From QWHO01 sp021404945 (GTDB lineage: Bacteria > Vulcanimicrobiota > Xenobia > Xenobiales > QWHO01): a stretch of DNA of 64,000 nucleotides. The stretch's first letter is position 1, and each line of letters opens with the position of its first letter. Under the pieces are notes generated by a model that saw only the letters and a list, made by a program, of their open reading frames with translations, did no database searches and was not told where the DNA came from. The stretch lies in contig CAUJEN010000052.1 in NCBI GenBank assembly GCA_963169765.1, positions 24,112 through 88,111 on the forward strand, given 5' to 3'. Shown in pieces: positions 41,390-50,099 of the stretch. The position numbers and the translations under genes were made by a program.

Positions 41390-43039
41390 TCAGTCGACCA
41401 CCCAGAGAGCCTCTAAGTGAGGGACTTCCGCGGGCGGGGTGCCTTCGTGCGCCATCGACCCCCGGCCGAGACCCTCCGCTGTGCCCAGGTTCTGGGCCAC
41501 CGTCGAGGCCACCACGCCGATGACACTCTCGGTGACGGCCTGCAGGGCGCCCTGACCCGTTGTCGTGCCCTCGACCACCAGGTTCTGCCCCGAGCCTCCC
41601 TGGAGTCGAACCAGAGTGGGCGCAAAGGCCAGCACCGTCAGATCTCTCGGACTGGACGGGGGATTGAGTACCGTGGCGGGCTGGAGACCTGGCAGCGAGA
41701 CGGATCCTAACTCGTTGATGGAAAAGGATCCTTGCGTGCTGAACCCCGAGGGGAAGCGGCCTTCGGGCGGCACCGATCCCGTGAACCCCGAGGCCAGCAG
41801 AGCCAGGGAGAAGCGGCGGAAGAGCTCGGTCTGGCTCAATCCGGCCACTGAGGCCATGTTGCTGAATCCGATGCCAGTGTTCGTGTTGAACGTGAGGAAG
41901 GCGGCCTGGCCAAACTGCTCACGAAAGTACTTCACCAGAAGATAGCCACCGCCATAGAATCGATAGGCGCCGTTGAAGTCATCGAACAGATTGCTATCGG
42001 CCGCTTCTTCAAGGTAGGAGCGGCAGCATTGGAACATGAACCGGTTTCCGCCGCCGGCCGCGTCGAGGCGGTAACCGCAAATCTCCTCGGCGACCATCGA
42101 GGCACCCTCATCGATCGTGTCATTCTCAGCTGTTCCGGCGAACGTACCCTGCTGGATGAGCTTTTGATTGAAGCGCACCATGTGCTGAAACTCGTGGGCC
42201 ATGGTGGCCAGCGTGTCGAAATCGGACTTGTCCGCATTCAGGTAGAGGATCTCGCCCTCGTTGGAGGTGCTTATCTCGGTCTTGCTGAACTCGTCAGACG
42301 GACGAAAGAAGCCGAACAGGCTCGATCCGACGCTCTCTCCGCTGCAGAAAACCAGCACGATCTTGCTATCGCCGTCGCGCCCCCCGTTGGCCGTCCACTC
42401 CGAGCCGAAAGCGGCCCGGACCTGAGCGTAGATACCCGAGCCAGGGCTGGCGGGGTTGTTGCTGTCCCAGGCCTGGGCGATGGCCAGAGCGCGCTCGATG
42501 CTCAGCACGGGTTGCCCATTGCGGACCTCGGCGAAAATCACACAATTCGTGGTCTGGCTTTCGGCCAGAATCTTGCGGCAGGTCAGGTTGCCCGGGCCCA
42601 CCACGAAGAAGGTGATGTCGCTGCCCTGGTCCACCTGCTCAAATCGGGGCTGCAGGCTCTCGTCGCCGCCGTTGGCACGCTGCTTGATGGCGCGCGCGAT
42701 CTCGCCGCGCTCTGCCTGGCACACTGAGGGGGGCAGGTCCTTGGAGGCGAGCTCGCTCGCGTCGTTGCCGGTCTCTTCGCCGGTGCGCGGCGAAACCGGC
42801 TCCCGGTTCTGGTTGTCTAGATTGACCTGCAAGCTGGCATCGCCATTCGCAGGCGTGGTGAAGAAGAGCAGATCGGCGACGTTACCAGGTCCGAAGGCTC
42901 CCAGGTCGAGTCGGAAGCTGCCCTGGAGGGGGAATGGATCAGGGACGTCGCCACCTCCTGTGTTGGTGGCAGAGTCGCCGCCGCATCCGAAGGTCAGGGC
43001 CGCGAAAAGGGCCGCGGCGCACCAGGCATGCTTTTTCAT
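41390..43039 (-). CDS. Zinc metalloprotease lipoprotein (M30 hyicolysin-like)
   Basis: A 549-residue lipoprotein: MKKHAWCAAALFAALTFGC has a lipobox cysteine at 19. The catalytic site AHEFQHMVRF gives H282, E283 and H286, and the third ligand is probably E311 in DTIDEGASM, which fits the M30/hyicolysin-like group. GRDGDSKIVLVFCSGE lies upstream. ATG 43039 with AAGGAG five bases upstream is preferred to the earlier in-frame start (43066). It converges on the A2M gene; an A2M and a surface protease as neighbours may reflect an offence/defence pairing at the envelope, but that is speculation. Confidence 0.83.
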   Translation of the reverse strand: MKKHAWCAAALFAALTFGCGGDSATNTGGGDVPDPFPLQGSFRLDLGAFGPGNVADLLFFTTPANGDASLQVNLDNQNREPVSPRTGEETGNDASELASKDLPPSVCQAERGEIARAIKQRANGGDESLQPRFEQVDQGSDITFFVVGPGNLTCRKILAESQTTNCVIFAEVRNGQPVLSIERALAIAQAWDSNNPASPGSGIYAQVRAAFGSEWTANGGRDGDSKIVLVFCSGESVGSSLFGFFRPSDEFSKTEISTSNEGEILYLNADKSDFDTLATMAHEFQHMVRFNQKLIQQGTFAGTAENDTIDEGASMVAEEICGYRLDAAGGGNRFMFQCCRSYLEEAADSNLFDDFNGAYRFYGGGYLLVKYFREQFGQAAFLTFNTNTGIGFSNMASVAGLSQTELFRRFSLALLASGFTGSVPPEGRFPSGFSTQGSFSINELGSVSLPGLQPATVLNPPSSPRDLTVLAFAPTLVRLQGGSGQNLVVEGTTTGQGALQAVTESVIGVVASTVAQNLGTAEGLGRGSMAHEGTPPAEVPHLEALWVVD

Positions 43040-43174
43040 GGACACTCCTTCAGGCCAAACAGTCAAAACGCGTTCGTAGCCAGGTCCGTTTTCCCTCTCC
43101 CAAGACGATCTCAGCGATGAAGGGGCGCACTGGCTCTCGGGTGATTTCTTGAGTCATGCCAGACGACCATTTCT

Positions 43175-44398
43175 TCACTGCAACCTGGCGGCAATTCCCT
43201 GGCCGGCCACCCAGCCGCTGGCCCAGGCACTCTGAAAGTTGAACCCACCGGTCAATCCGTCTACGTTCAGAATCTCTCCGGCCAGAAACAGGCCCGGCGA
43301 GCGCCGCGACTCCAGAGTCTTGAGCTGGACCTGCTCCAGCGGAACTCCTCCCGCGGTCACGAATTCGTCTTTGAAGACGCCTCGGCCGACGATTTCGAAG
43401 CGCCAGTCCTTCAGACGCTCGGCCAGGCAGCCCAGAGCGCGGTTCGAGGCCTCGGCCCAGACCCTTTGAGGTTCCAGCTCGCCCCCTTTCAGCACGGCTC
43501 GCCACAGGCTGCGGGGTAGCTCGAGGGGTGGGTTGCCCAGTTGGTGTCGCCCGCCCTGCTTTTGTCCCAGCAGGAGTCGACGCAGCTCCGCGCCCGTGTG
43601 ATCGGGGACGAGGTCAAGAGACAGAGGGCAACGCCAGCTGCAATCAGCGAGAACCCGGGCTCCCCAGGCCGAGAGCTTCAGAATGGCGGGCCCCGACAGG
43701 CCCCAATGGGTGACAAGCAAGGGGCCCTCCTGGGTGATGGGAGGGTCGAGCAGTAAGCTGGCCCGTGAGCGGCTCAGGCTGACTCCGGCCAGACCCTGGA
43801 GCAGCGGACTGTCCACTTTGAAAGAGAACAGAGAAGGCACTGGCGCAATGAGATCGTGGCCCAGGGCGGTGGCCCAACGATATCCCGCCGGGGAGCTACC
43901 GCTGGCGAGCAGCACGGTCCGGCACGAGAACAGCCCGCTCTTGGATTGGACCAGGTAACCCTCGGGACTCAATGCGATGGACTTAACCGGGTCGCCGGAA
44001 CGGACTTCGAGCCCCGACCGGGCAGCCTGTTTGAGCAGGCAGTCCACGATGCTCTGGGAGCGGTCCGTAACCGGGAACATGCGCCCGTCGGCCTCGGTCT
44101 TGAGCTTGACCCCGTGTGACTCGAACCACTTAACCGTGTCGGCCGGCATGAATCGGCGCAGGATGGAGGCCAGAGCTGGCCCGCCGCGAGGATAGAACTC
44201 CAACAGCCCTTCCAGGTCGTTGAGGTCGTGCGTGACGTTGCAGCGCCCGCCGCCCGAGATGAGCACTTTGCCCAGCGGCCGGGCGGCCGACTCCAGCACC
44301 AGAATCGAGGCACGAGGTGCCAGCGCACGCAGTCGAAGGCCCCCAAAAAAACCGGCTGCGCCGCCGCCAACGATAACTGTCTCGAACGTTTTTTTCAC
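43175..44398 (-). CDS. BaiN/YhiN (HI0933-like) FAD-dependent oxidoreductase
   Basis: At 407 residues this is a flavoprotein with an N-terminal FAD loop (TVIVGGGAAGFFGGLRL), ISGGGRCNVTHD near residue 48, which is a hallmark of the HI0933/YhiN family, and VTAGGVPLEQVQLKTLES near 345. The C-terminal NVDGLTGGFNFQSAWASG is another family block. Members have been called BaiN in gut bacteria; the substrate of most is unknown. It is divergent from the SLH porin gene. Confidence 0.92.
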   Translation of the reverse strand: MKKTFETVIVGGGAAGFFGGLRLRALAPRASILVLESAARPLGKVLISGGGRCNVTHDLNDLEGLLEFYPRGGPALASILRRFMPADTVKWFESHGVKLKTEADGRMFPVTDRSQSIVDCLLKQAARSGLEVRSGDPVKSIALSPEGYLVQSKSGLFSCRTVLLASGSSPAGYRWATALGHDLIAPVPSLFSFKVDSPLLQGLAGVSLSRSRASLLLDPPITQEGPLLVTHWGLSGPAILKLSAWGARVLADCSWRCPLSLDLVPDHTGAELRRLLLGQKQGGRHQLGNPPLELPRSLWRAVLKGGELEPQRVWAEASNRALGCLAERLKDWRFEIVGRGVFKDEFVTAGGVPLEQVQLKTLESRRSPGLFLAGEILNVDGLTGGFNFQSAWASGWVAGQGIAARLQ

Positions 44399-44543
44399 TT
44401 TCTAGAGATTCGGAAGGGGAAAACAGTTCCTGCGAGAATACTGCGGAAAACTCAAGAATAGAATGGTATTCAAAATGAAACCCGGACGTACTGAAGTTTC
44501 TTCGTGCCTACCGGGGCGAATCTGCATAAGGGGGCATCGATCG

Positions 44544-46658
44544 GTGCAACGGTTGTGGAATTTTGTCGGTGGGCTCTCACTCGTGTCGATTTTGGCAGCT
44601 CAGAGTGTGGCGGCTCCGTTATTCCCGGACGCTCCAGAGAACCACTGGGCTTCGGATGCCCTGCGGGCACTGGCAGCCAAAGGTCTGGTCGAAGGCTACC
44701 CGGACGGGACATTCAAAGGCGATCGGGCCGCAACACGCTACGAGGTCGCCATGGTCATCGCCCGCTTGCTGGCCAAGATGGAGCAAGAGCACGCGACCTT
44801 CGCCACCAAGGCCGAGCTCAACGATCTGCGCAAGCTGGTTGAGGCTTATCGCGAGGAGCTTCAGGCCCTCGGTGTTCGGGTCACCAATCTCGAGGAGAAC
44901 GTGGGTCGTCTCGACAAGCGCGTCAGTGAGCTCGAGCGGATCCGCTTTTATGGCCGTTTGCATACCATCGCAGTTTCGAACAACCTGTCCGGTCCGGCCA
45001 CCATCGGCACCGCTGCCAACCCGGGGATCGACTGGTCGACCGGTCGCTTGCTCATGGAGGGAACCGGTTTCACGTCAGCGGCCACCCTCGGTCTGAATGC
45101 TGATGTTTCGGACGACATCCTGGCCGGGGCCGAATTTGTAGCCTTCACCTCTCAAGGTGACCAGGGCGTGGATGCCTACTGGGGGATCACCCCTCCCTTT
45201 CTGCTCAACCAGTGGACCGCTCGCGGCGGTGTGATCCCTGGTCAGCAGCCCGACAACAATCAGCCCTTTACCCGTATGGTGCTCGACAACTTCTGGGTCA
45301 AGCATCGTCCCAGCGATACCAAGCTCACCATCGGCTCATTTTTCCCACGTTACGTGGAGGGCTTCGTGCTCCAGGGACCGCGCAACCCTGGTTACCAGAA
45401 GCCGCGCTGGCTCTCGATGAACGGTTTCAATGTCAACGGCTCGATCGCCGGGACCGACTCCGGCTGGAAGTACGAAGCCCTCTACACTATTCTGCCCGAG
45501 CTGACGGCCTACAACACCCAGTCAATGGCGGGCAACATCCGCTACGAGTTCAAGCAGGGCATGGTCGACCTCAATCTGGCCCGCACCGTCAATGACTCCC
45601 ATAATGACGGCGTGCGCTTCGGCTCGGGCCTGGTGCCCCTGCCGGCCGTGCCCTTCACCGGGCCTGGCGCTCCGCCGGTCTCCACCTCCTCCTGGCTCGA
45701 CACGCGCACCAATACGGCGCGCACCTTCGTCGGTCCCCAGGAAGAAGTCACTTTCGGTCTGCACGCCGACGGCCAGGTGGTGGAAGACATCGACCTGCGC
45801 CTGTTTGGGGAGTATGCCCACTCGAACTACAACCCGGATCGCCAGGGGAACCTGTTCTCGACCACGGTTTCGGGCAACCTTTACCGGCTGGGTATCAGCG
45901 CTGCCCCCATGGAGCGGCTTTACCTGAGCTTGCAGTATCAGCATACGGACCCGACTTACGACCCGTTCATGATCGCCTATCCGACCTCGCCTGCCATTCC
46001 GGTCTTCCTGCCCTACGGAACCTACTACTCGGCTTACTACCAGTTGCATGACTACCTGAACTACCCGAACAATCGCAAGGGCGTCCAGTTCAACGGAAGC
46101 TACGCCTGGAATGAGGACCAGTGGAACAAGAACGGTAAGACCTCGGTGTTCGTCAACTACCAAAATTTGCAGCAGGTCAAGGCCACCACTCCGGCCCAGG
46201 TGCAGACAGTGGGCAACATCGAGCCGCTCTTCCCGATGCTCCAGGCTGGCGGCACCCAGCTCGGCAAGGTCGAGTCCTACGGCGCCGGTTTCCGCCACGA
46301 GTTCGACAACCAGTTGCAACTCGGAGCCGACTACTTCCGCTACAATCTGCGGCGTGGCGGCCCGGCCATCGACGCGATGAGCCTGACCGAAGACGTTTAC
46401 AAGCTGTCTCTGGCCTACCCGATGTTCGAGGACATCGATATTCGCGGTGGCTTCTGGTATCTTGACTACCGCGGATTCAGCGGGGTGCTGAACACCAGCT
46501 TTACCCAGGCCATTCCCAACATCGGACTGGACTTTGAGCTCTCGCGCGATACTCGAGTGTCGCTCGACTACCGCTACCTCGATTTCCAGCAGCGGGCCTT
46601 TGCCGGTGGCAACTACAGCGCCCACCAGTTCATGGCTGAGATGAAGGTCGACTTCTAA
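44544..46658 (+). CDS. SLH-domain outer-membrane porin
   Basis: About 704 residues from GTG 44544, which follows AAGGGGG and gives a clean signal peptide (NFVGGLSLVSILAAQSVAA); ATG 44463 is the longer alternative. After cleavage comes one SLH domain (FPDAPENHWASDALRALA, GYPDGTFKGDRAATRYEVA), then a coiled coil (~95-130, ELNDLRKLVEAYREELQALG) and a long beta-barrel with alternating aromatic strands ending in F (MAEMKVDF). This is the cyanobacterial/Deinococcus/Negativicutes porin plan, in which SLH binds modified cell wall and the barrel sits in the outer membrane. It indicates a diderm cell with OM tethering. Confidence 0.92.
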   Translation: MQRLWNFVGGLSLVSILAAQSVAAPLFPDAPENHWASDALRALAAKGLVEGYPDGTFKGDRAATRYEVAMVIARLLAKMEQEHATFATKAELNDLRKLVEAYREELQALGVRVTNLEENVGRLDKRVSELERIRFYGRLHTIAVSNNLSGPATIGTAANPGIDWSTGRLLMEGTGFTSAATLGLNADVSDDILAGAEFVAFTSQGDQGVDAYWGITPPFLLNQWTARGGVIPGQQPDNNQPFTRMVLDNFWVKHRPSDTKLTIGSFFPRYVEGFVLQGPRNPGYQKPRWLSMNGFNVNGSIAGTDSGWKYEALYTILPELTAYNTQSMAGNIRYEFKQGMVDLNLARTVNDSHNDGVRFGSGLVPLPAVPFTGPGAPPVSTSSWLDTRTNTARTFVGPQEEVTFGLHADGQVVEDIDLRLFGEYAHSNYNPDRQGNLFSTTVSGNLYRLGISAAPMERLYLSLQYQHTDPTYDPFMIAYPTSPAIPVFLPYGTYYSAYYQLHDYLNYPNNRKGVQFNGSYAWNEDQWNKNGKTSVFVNYQNLQQVKATTPAQVQTVGNIEPLFPMLQAGGTQLGKVESYGAGFRHEFDNQLQLGADYFRYNLRRGGPAIDAMSLTEDVYKLSLAYPMFEDIDIRGGFWYLDYRGFSGVLNTSFTQAIPNIGLDFELSRDTRVSLDYRYLDFQQRAFAGGNYSAHQFMAEMKVDF

Positions 46659-46682
46659 ATTAGCAGGTTAATGCAAAACCGG

Positions 46683-46715
46683 TTGTGGTGTCGAAGCAAA
46701 GCCCCGCCACCACAA
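46683..46715. other. Weak hairpin with TTGTGGTG arms
   Basis: TTGTGGTG (46683-46690) pairs with 46708-46715. The arms resemble the hairpin at 27454 (GTGGTGGCGG...), which may be a second small repeat family. No coding potential. Confidence 0.4.
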
Positions 46716-46731
46716 AGAGTCCGGCTCCCGT

Positions 46732-46767
46732 GAAAATGGGTCGCCCTTTCCGGGGCGACCCATTTTC
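46732..46767. terminator. Perfect 15-bp hairpin after the porin gene
   Basis: GAAAATGGGTCGCCC (46732-46746) pairs with 46753-46767 around TTTCCG. The A-rich 5' side and T-rich 3' side make a strong intrinsic terminator for the porin gene and for the small minus-strand gene 46818-47021. Confidence 0.88.
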
Positions 46768-46817
46768 GTGCGTCTAAAGAGAGTATTTGATGGAGCTTCC
46801 TCGATGGGCCCGAGAGG

Positions 46818-47021
46818 TCAGAGAACGAAGCTTGAGTTGCCGTTCCTTTGCATCTCGGCCAACGACATGGGCTGCTCGAGCCAGGCCAGGCTGTTCAGCC
46901 CGCTGTCGATCAGCAGCTCGCCGTGCTCAGGCGCCGTCAGGCAGGCCGAGTTACGGCCCGAGGCGCTGCTCATCAAATACTGATTGGATGAGTTGACGCG
47001 AAGGTTGTTGTTGTCGATCAT
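46818..47021 (-). CDS. Small Asn/Ser-rich protein, 67 aa
   Basis: ATG 47021 has GGGAGG 7 bases upstream, a good ribosome-binding site. The product begins MIDNNNLRVNSSNQYLMSSA and contains LNSLAWLEQPMSL; it is polar, with one cysteine and no membrane segment. The Asn/Ser-rich start resembles secreted or structural proteins, not enzymes. I do not recognise a family. A strong terminator lies directly downstream (46732-46767), supporting a real transcript. Confidence 0.5.
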   Translation of the reverse strand: MIDNNNLRVNSSNQYLMSSASGRNSACLTAPEHGELLIDSGLNSLAWLEQPMSLAEMQRNGNSSFVL

Positions 47022-47096
47022 CGCACGCCTCCCTGCTCGCAGATTGCTGTAGTTGTAAACTACCAGTCGACCCTGAAAAAATGCTGAAAGATCGGG

Positions 47097-47145
47097 TCGA
47101 CCGCTCCTGTCGTCGCTGACTGTCGACCGCTCCTGTCGTCGCTGA
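47097..47145 (+). repeat. Two tandem copies of the 23-bp dispersed repeat
   Basis: Copies at 47097-47119 and 47123-47145 (period 26) read TCGACCGCTCCTGTCGTCGC followed by TGA. The second copy ends one base before the stop codon of the DUF971 gene (47146). Confidence 0.9.
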
Positions 47146-47457
47146 CTACTGGCTATGCTCGAGTAAGAACTCGTAGCTGTAGATCCCGGTGGAGTGGCGA
47201 TCGTTCCAGTCAAAGCGCAGGGCATAGCGCCCTACCGGGTGCACCTTCAAGATGACTGCCTGCTGCACGGTCGGGGCGGGCCCGCTCAGGACGCGCAGCC
47301 CCGTCGGGTTTTTCATCTTCTCGCGCTCGGCGCGGCAGGAAGCGCAGGGGCACTCCCGTCGCAGGTCGGCCATGGAATGCATGGTGGTCCGCCCGTCACT
47401 CCACATCAAACGAAGCAGATCCTGGGAGGGCTCGATATCGTAGTCCACCGGCTCCAT
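47146..47457 (-). CDS. DUF971 (gamma-butyrobetaine-hydroxylase N-like) protein
   Basis: A 103-residue single-domain protein of the DUF971 group, the N-terminal domain of gamma-butyrobetaine dioxygenases and many stand-alone bacterial proteins: LLRLMWSDGRTTMHSMADLR at residues 15-34, then CPCASCRAE near 37-45 and YALRFDWNDRHSTGIYSYEFL near 78-98. It has been linked to Fe-S or metal handling in some organisms; no reaction is known for the stand-alone form. It is divergent from polB, and its stop codon abuts a 23-bp repeat. Confidence 0.87.
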   Translation of the reverse strand: MEPVDYDIEPSQDLLRLMWSDGRTTMHSMADLRRECPCASCRAEREKMKNPTGLRVLSGPAPTVQQAVILKVHPVGRYALRFDWNDRHSTGIYSYEFLLEHSQ

Positions 47458-47544
47458 GAGCGGGCGTTCGCGCCCGGCCGGGCGCAGGTCCTCCCGGGCC
47501 GGGCTGAGCGAAGCGCACAGGTCGGGCCCGGAATTTGCCCCAGG

Positions 47545-49851
47545 ATGAAGGGCCAGACTTCCTGGCGCTCAAGATTTCTGGAAAGACTTTTGCGCGTTGC
47601 TCAAGAAGCCGCCCCCGTGAGGCTTTCGCTGGACCATTTGCCCCTGGCCGATCATCCAGCCCTCTTCGGCTCTGATCATACTCACGGGTTAGTGGGGGCG
47701 GCCGAGGAGGCGGTCGGCGTGACCACCTGGTGGCGCACCGACCAGGGGGTCGAGCAGCGCTCGGAAGACTTTCAGCCCTTTCTCTGGCTGAGCCAGAGCG
47801 AGCTGCTTGAGGGCTGCAGCGCCCGTTTCGAGCTTGTGCCGCTGTCCGGGGAGGGCCTTTTTCGCTTCCTGGTCCGCTGCCCTGATATGAGCGAGCTGCG
47901 CAAAGTGAGCCGCCACGTCGCCAAAGCCTGCGGGCACTCCCCCGCGCACCAGCAGTCCCCCCAGATCTTCAGCCCCGATGTCATCCACCAGTACCTGCTC
48001 TGGACCGGGCGCACTTTCTACCGTGGCATCGCCTTCGAGGAGCTGCGCCGGCTGGCCATCACCATCGAAACCGACCTGACCGAAGGGTTCGAGTTCTCCT
48101 CGCCCGACCGAGACCCGATTCTGGCCATCGTTTTGCGCGAGCCGACCGGCTGGGAGACCGTGCTCAGCCTGGATGAGCTGACCGAAGAGGAGATGCTGGA
48201 GCGTTTCGTGGCCATGGTGCGAGAGCGCGACCCGGACGTCATCGAGGGCCACGATCTGTTCAAGACCACTCTGCGCTACCTCTACCGTCGTTCCAAACAG
48301 CTTGAGATTCCGTTGGATCTGGGCCGGGATGGTAGCCCTGCGCGCTATCAGATCTCGCGCATGTTCATCGCCGAGCGCACTCTGGATTATCCGCGCTGGG
48401 AGATTCGCGGCCGCGATCTGCTCGATCTCTGGATCCTCACCCAGCTCTACGACGTCTCCGAGCGCGACCTGCCCTCCTATGAGCTGCGCGAGGTCGCCGA
48501 CCACCTGGGAGTCGGAATTCCCGAATCCTCCTGGCTCTCGCCGCCCGAGCGGGCCGGACTGTTCCACAACCGGCCCGACCGGGTGCTCGCTCAGGCTCGC
48601 CAGGATGCCGGCCTGATTCTGGAGGTGGCCCGGGTGCTGGCCTATCCCTACTTCCTGCAGACTCAGATTTTCCCCTACGGCTATGAGCATGTCATCTTGC
48701 GGGGCAACGCCACCCGTATCAACTCGCTCTTCTTGCGAGAGTATCTGCGTCGGCGCGCCAGTCTGCCGGCCCGCCCCGACGTGCAGGAGTTCGCCGGTGG
48801 ACTGACGGCCCAGGAGCACGCCGGAGTGGCCCGCGGGGTGCTGCACTGCGACGTGGCCTCGCTTTATCCGTCCTTGATGGTGGAGCACGAGCTGTGGCCC
48901 CGGGGCGACACGCTGGGGGTGTTTCGATGGCTGCTCAGCGACCTTCGCAATTTTCGCCTGGAGGCCCGCCGCCTGCACCGCGCCAGTCAGGCCCCAGAAG
49001 AGCGCCAATTCTACAACGCTCTCCAGACCATCTTCAAGATCCTGATCAACTCTTTCTACGGCTACCTGGGCTTTGCTCAGGGTAACTTCAGCGACTTCGA
49101 GCAGGCCGCCCGGGTCACGTCCGAGGGCCGCCAGTTGCTCACCCGGATGATCGAGTGGCTGAAGAGCCGCGGGGCCACCATCCTGGAGGTGGACACCGAC
49201 GGGGTCTACTTCGTGCCTCCCCCCGAGGTGCAGGGCAAGTCGGCCGAGGAGGCGCTGGTCCAGGCTCTGAACGCCGAGTTCCCGGCCGGCCTGCAAGTCG
49301 AGCTGGACGGTCGCTATGTCGCCATGTACTGCCACAAAATGAAGAACTACGCCCTGCTCGATGAGGCCGGCCAGTTGACCGTCAAGGGCTCGGGCCTGCG
49401 CTCTCGCAGCCTGGAGCCCTATCTACGCAAGTTTGTCGAGCAGATGCTCCGATTGGTTCTGTCCGGCCACGGGGAGCAGGTGGAGCAGCTCTACCGCGAG
49501 ACCCTGGAGGCCCTGCAGCAGCGCAGGGTTCTGGTGCGCGACCTGGCCCGCACCGAGACCCTGTCCGAGTCACCCGAGGCTTATCGCAAGAAAACCGGGG
49601 CTGGCTCGCGCAACCGGGCCGCCGCCTACGAGCTGGCTCTGGCCGCTGAGCGAGGCTACGTGGCCGGAGACTCGGTCAGCTACTACATTACCGGCCAGAA
49701 AGCCAGCGTGACCGCCTACAACAACTGCAAGCGCGTGGTGGAGCACGATCCGGCCAGCCCGGACGAGAACGTGGCCTACTACCAGAAGAAGCTCAGCGAG
49801 CTTTATCAGAAGTTCGTGCCTCAACTGGTCGACCGCTCCTGTCGTCGCTGA
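47545..49851 (+). CDS. B-family DNA polymerase with degraded exonuclease domain
   Basis: A 768-residue PolB. Polymerase motif A is DVASLYPSLM with D436, motif B KILINSFYGYLG with K498, motif C VDTDGVYF with D550 and D552, where the usual DTDS is DTDG. The exonuclease region is altered: Exo I reads ITIETDL (T173 where the catalytic Asp is expected, E175 kept) and Exo II reads DVIEGHDLFKTTL, lacking the usual N-x3-FD residues; an Exo III-like QARQDA is present. The start is uncertain: ATG 47545 and GTG 47617 are candidates, and the frame is open further upstream. Bacterial PolB enzymes often serve translesion synthesis or replication restart; proofreading may be lost here. The 3' end is formed by a 23-bp repeat. 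Confidence 0.88.
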   Translation: MKGQTSWRSRFLERLLRVAQEAAPVRLSLDHLPLADHPALFGSDHTHGLVGAAEEAVGVTTWWRTDQGVEQRSEDFQPFLWLSQSELLEGCSARFELVPLSGEGLFRFLVRCPDMSELRKVSRHVAKACGHSPAHQQSPQIFSPDVIHQYLLWTGRTFYRGIAFEELRRLAITIETDLTEGFEFSSPDRDPILAIVLREPTGWETVLSLDELTEEEMLERFVAMVRERDPDVIEGHDLFKTTLRYLYRRSKQLEIPLDLGRDGSPARYQISRMFIAERTLDYPRWEIRGRDLLDLWILTQLYDVSERDLPSYELREVADHLGVGIPESSWLSPPERAGLFHNRPDRVLAQARQDAGLILEVARVLAYPYFLQTQIFPYGYEHVILRGNATRINSLFLREYLRRRASLPARPDVQEFAGGLTAQEHAGVARGVLHCDVASLYPSLMVEHELWPRGDTLGVFRWLLSDLRNFRLEARRLHRASQAPEERQFYNALQTIFKILINSFYGYLGFAQGNFSDFEQAARVTSEGRQLLTRMIEWLKSRGATILEVDTDGVYFVPPPEVQGKSAEEALVQALNAEFPAGLQVELDGRYVAMYCHKMKNYALLDEAGQLTVKGSGLRSRSLEPYLRKFVEQMLRLVLSGHGEQVEQLYRETLEALQQRRVLVRDLARTETLSESPEAYRKKTGAGSRNRAAAYELALAAERGYVAGDSVSYYITGQKASVTAYNNCKRVVEHDPASPDENVAYYQKKLSELYQKFVPQLVDRSCRR

Positions 49852-49896
49852 TGGGTCGACCGCTCCTGTCGTCGCTGACGGGTCGACCGCCCCTGC
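49829..49896 (+). repeat. Two full and one partial copies of the 23-bp dispersed repeat
   Basis: Copies at 49829-49851 and 49856-49878, and a partial at 49883-49896 (period 27). The first copy includes the polB stop codon and encodes its last residues VDRSCRR. Together with the pair at 47097-47145 these flank the DUF971-polB segment as direct repeats. Confidence 0.9.
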
Positions 49897-50099
49897 AAGT
49901 TTGGGCCTGAAACGTGACGCATGATCACTGAAGTCTGAGCCCACCTGCCTTACGCTTGGTCTATGAGACACAAGATCAAAGACCAGGTGGACATCGACTT
50001 CAAAGCCATCCCTCGCAGGGTCGCCCAGATCGAGCGGATGACTACACCCGCCTCCCTGCCGCCCCACCTCCGGATTGGGCTCGAGCGCTATGCTCGGCT
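49897..50099. other. Gap between polB and the cyclase gene
   Basis: A short plus-strand frame (49963-50166, starting MRHKIKDQVDID) begins here but runs into the antisense of the cyclase gene and lacks a supported ribosome-binding site, so I do not call it. I see no other element. Confidence 0.4.

Noticed and set aside
46683..46715. Insertion-sequence end
   Set aside because: The short inverted repeat resembles the hairpin at 27454 but no transposase or target duplication is present.
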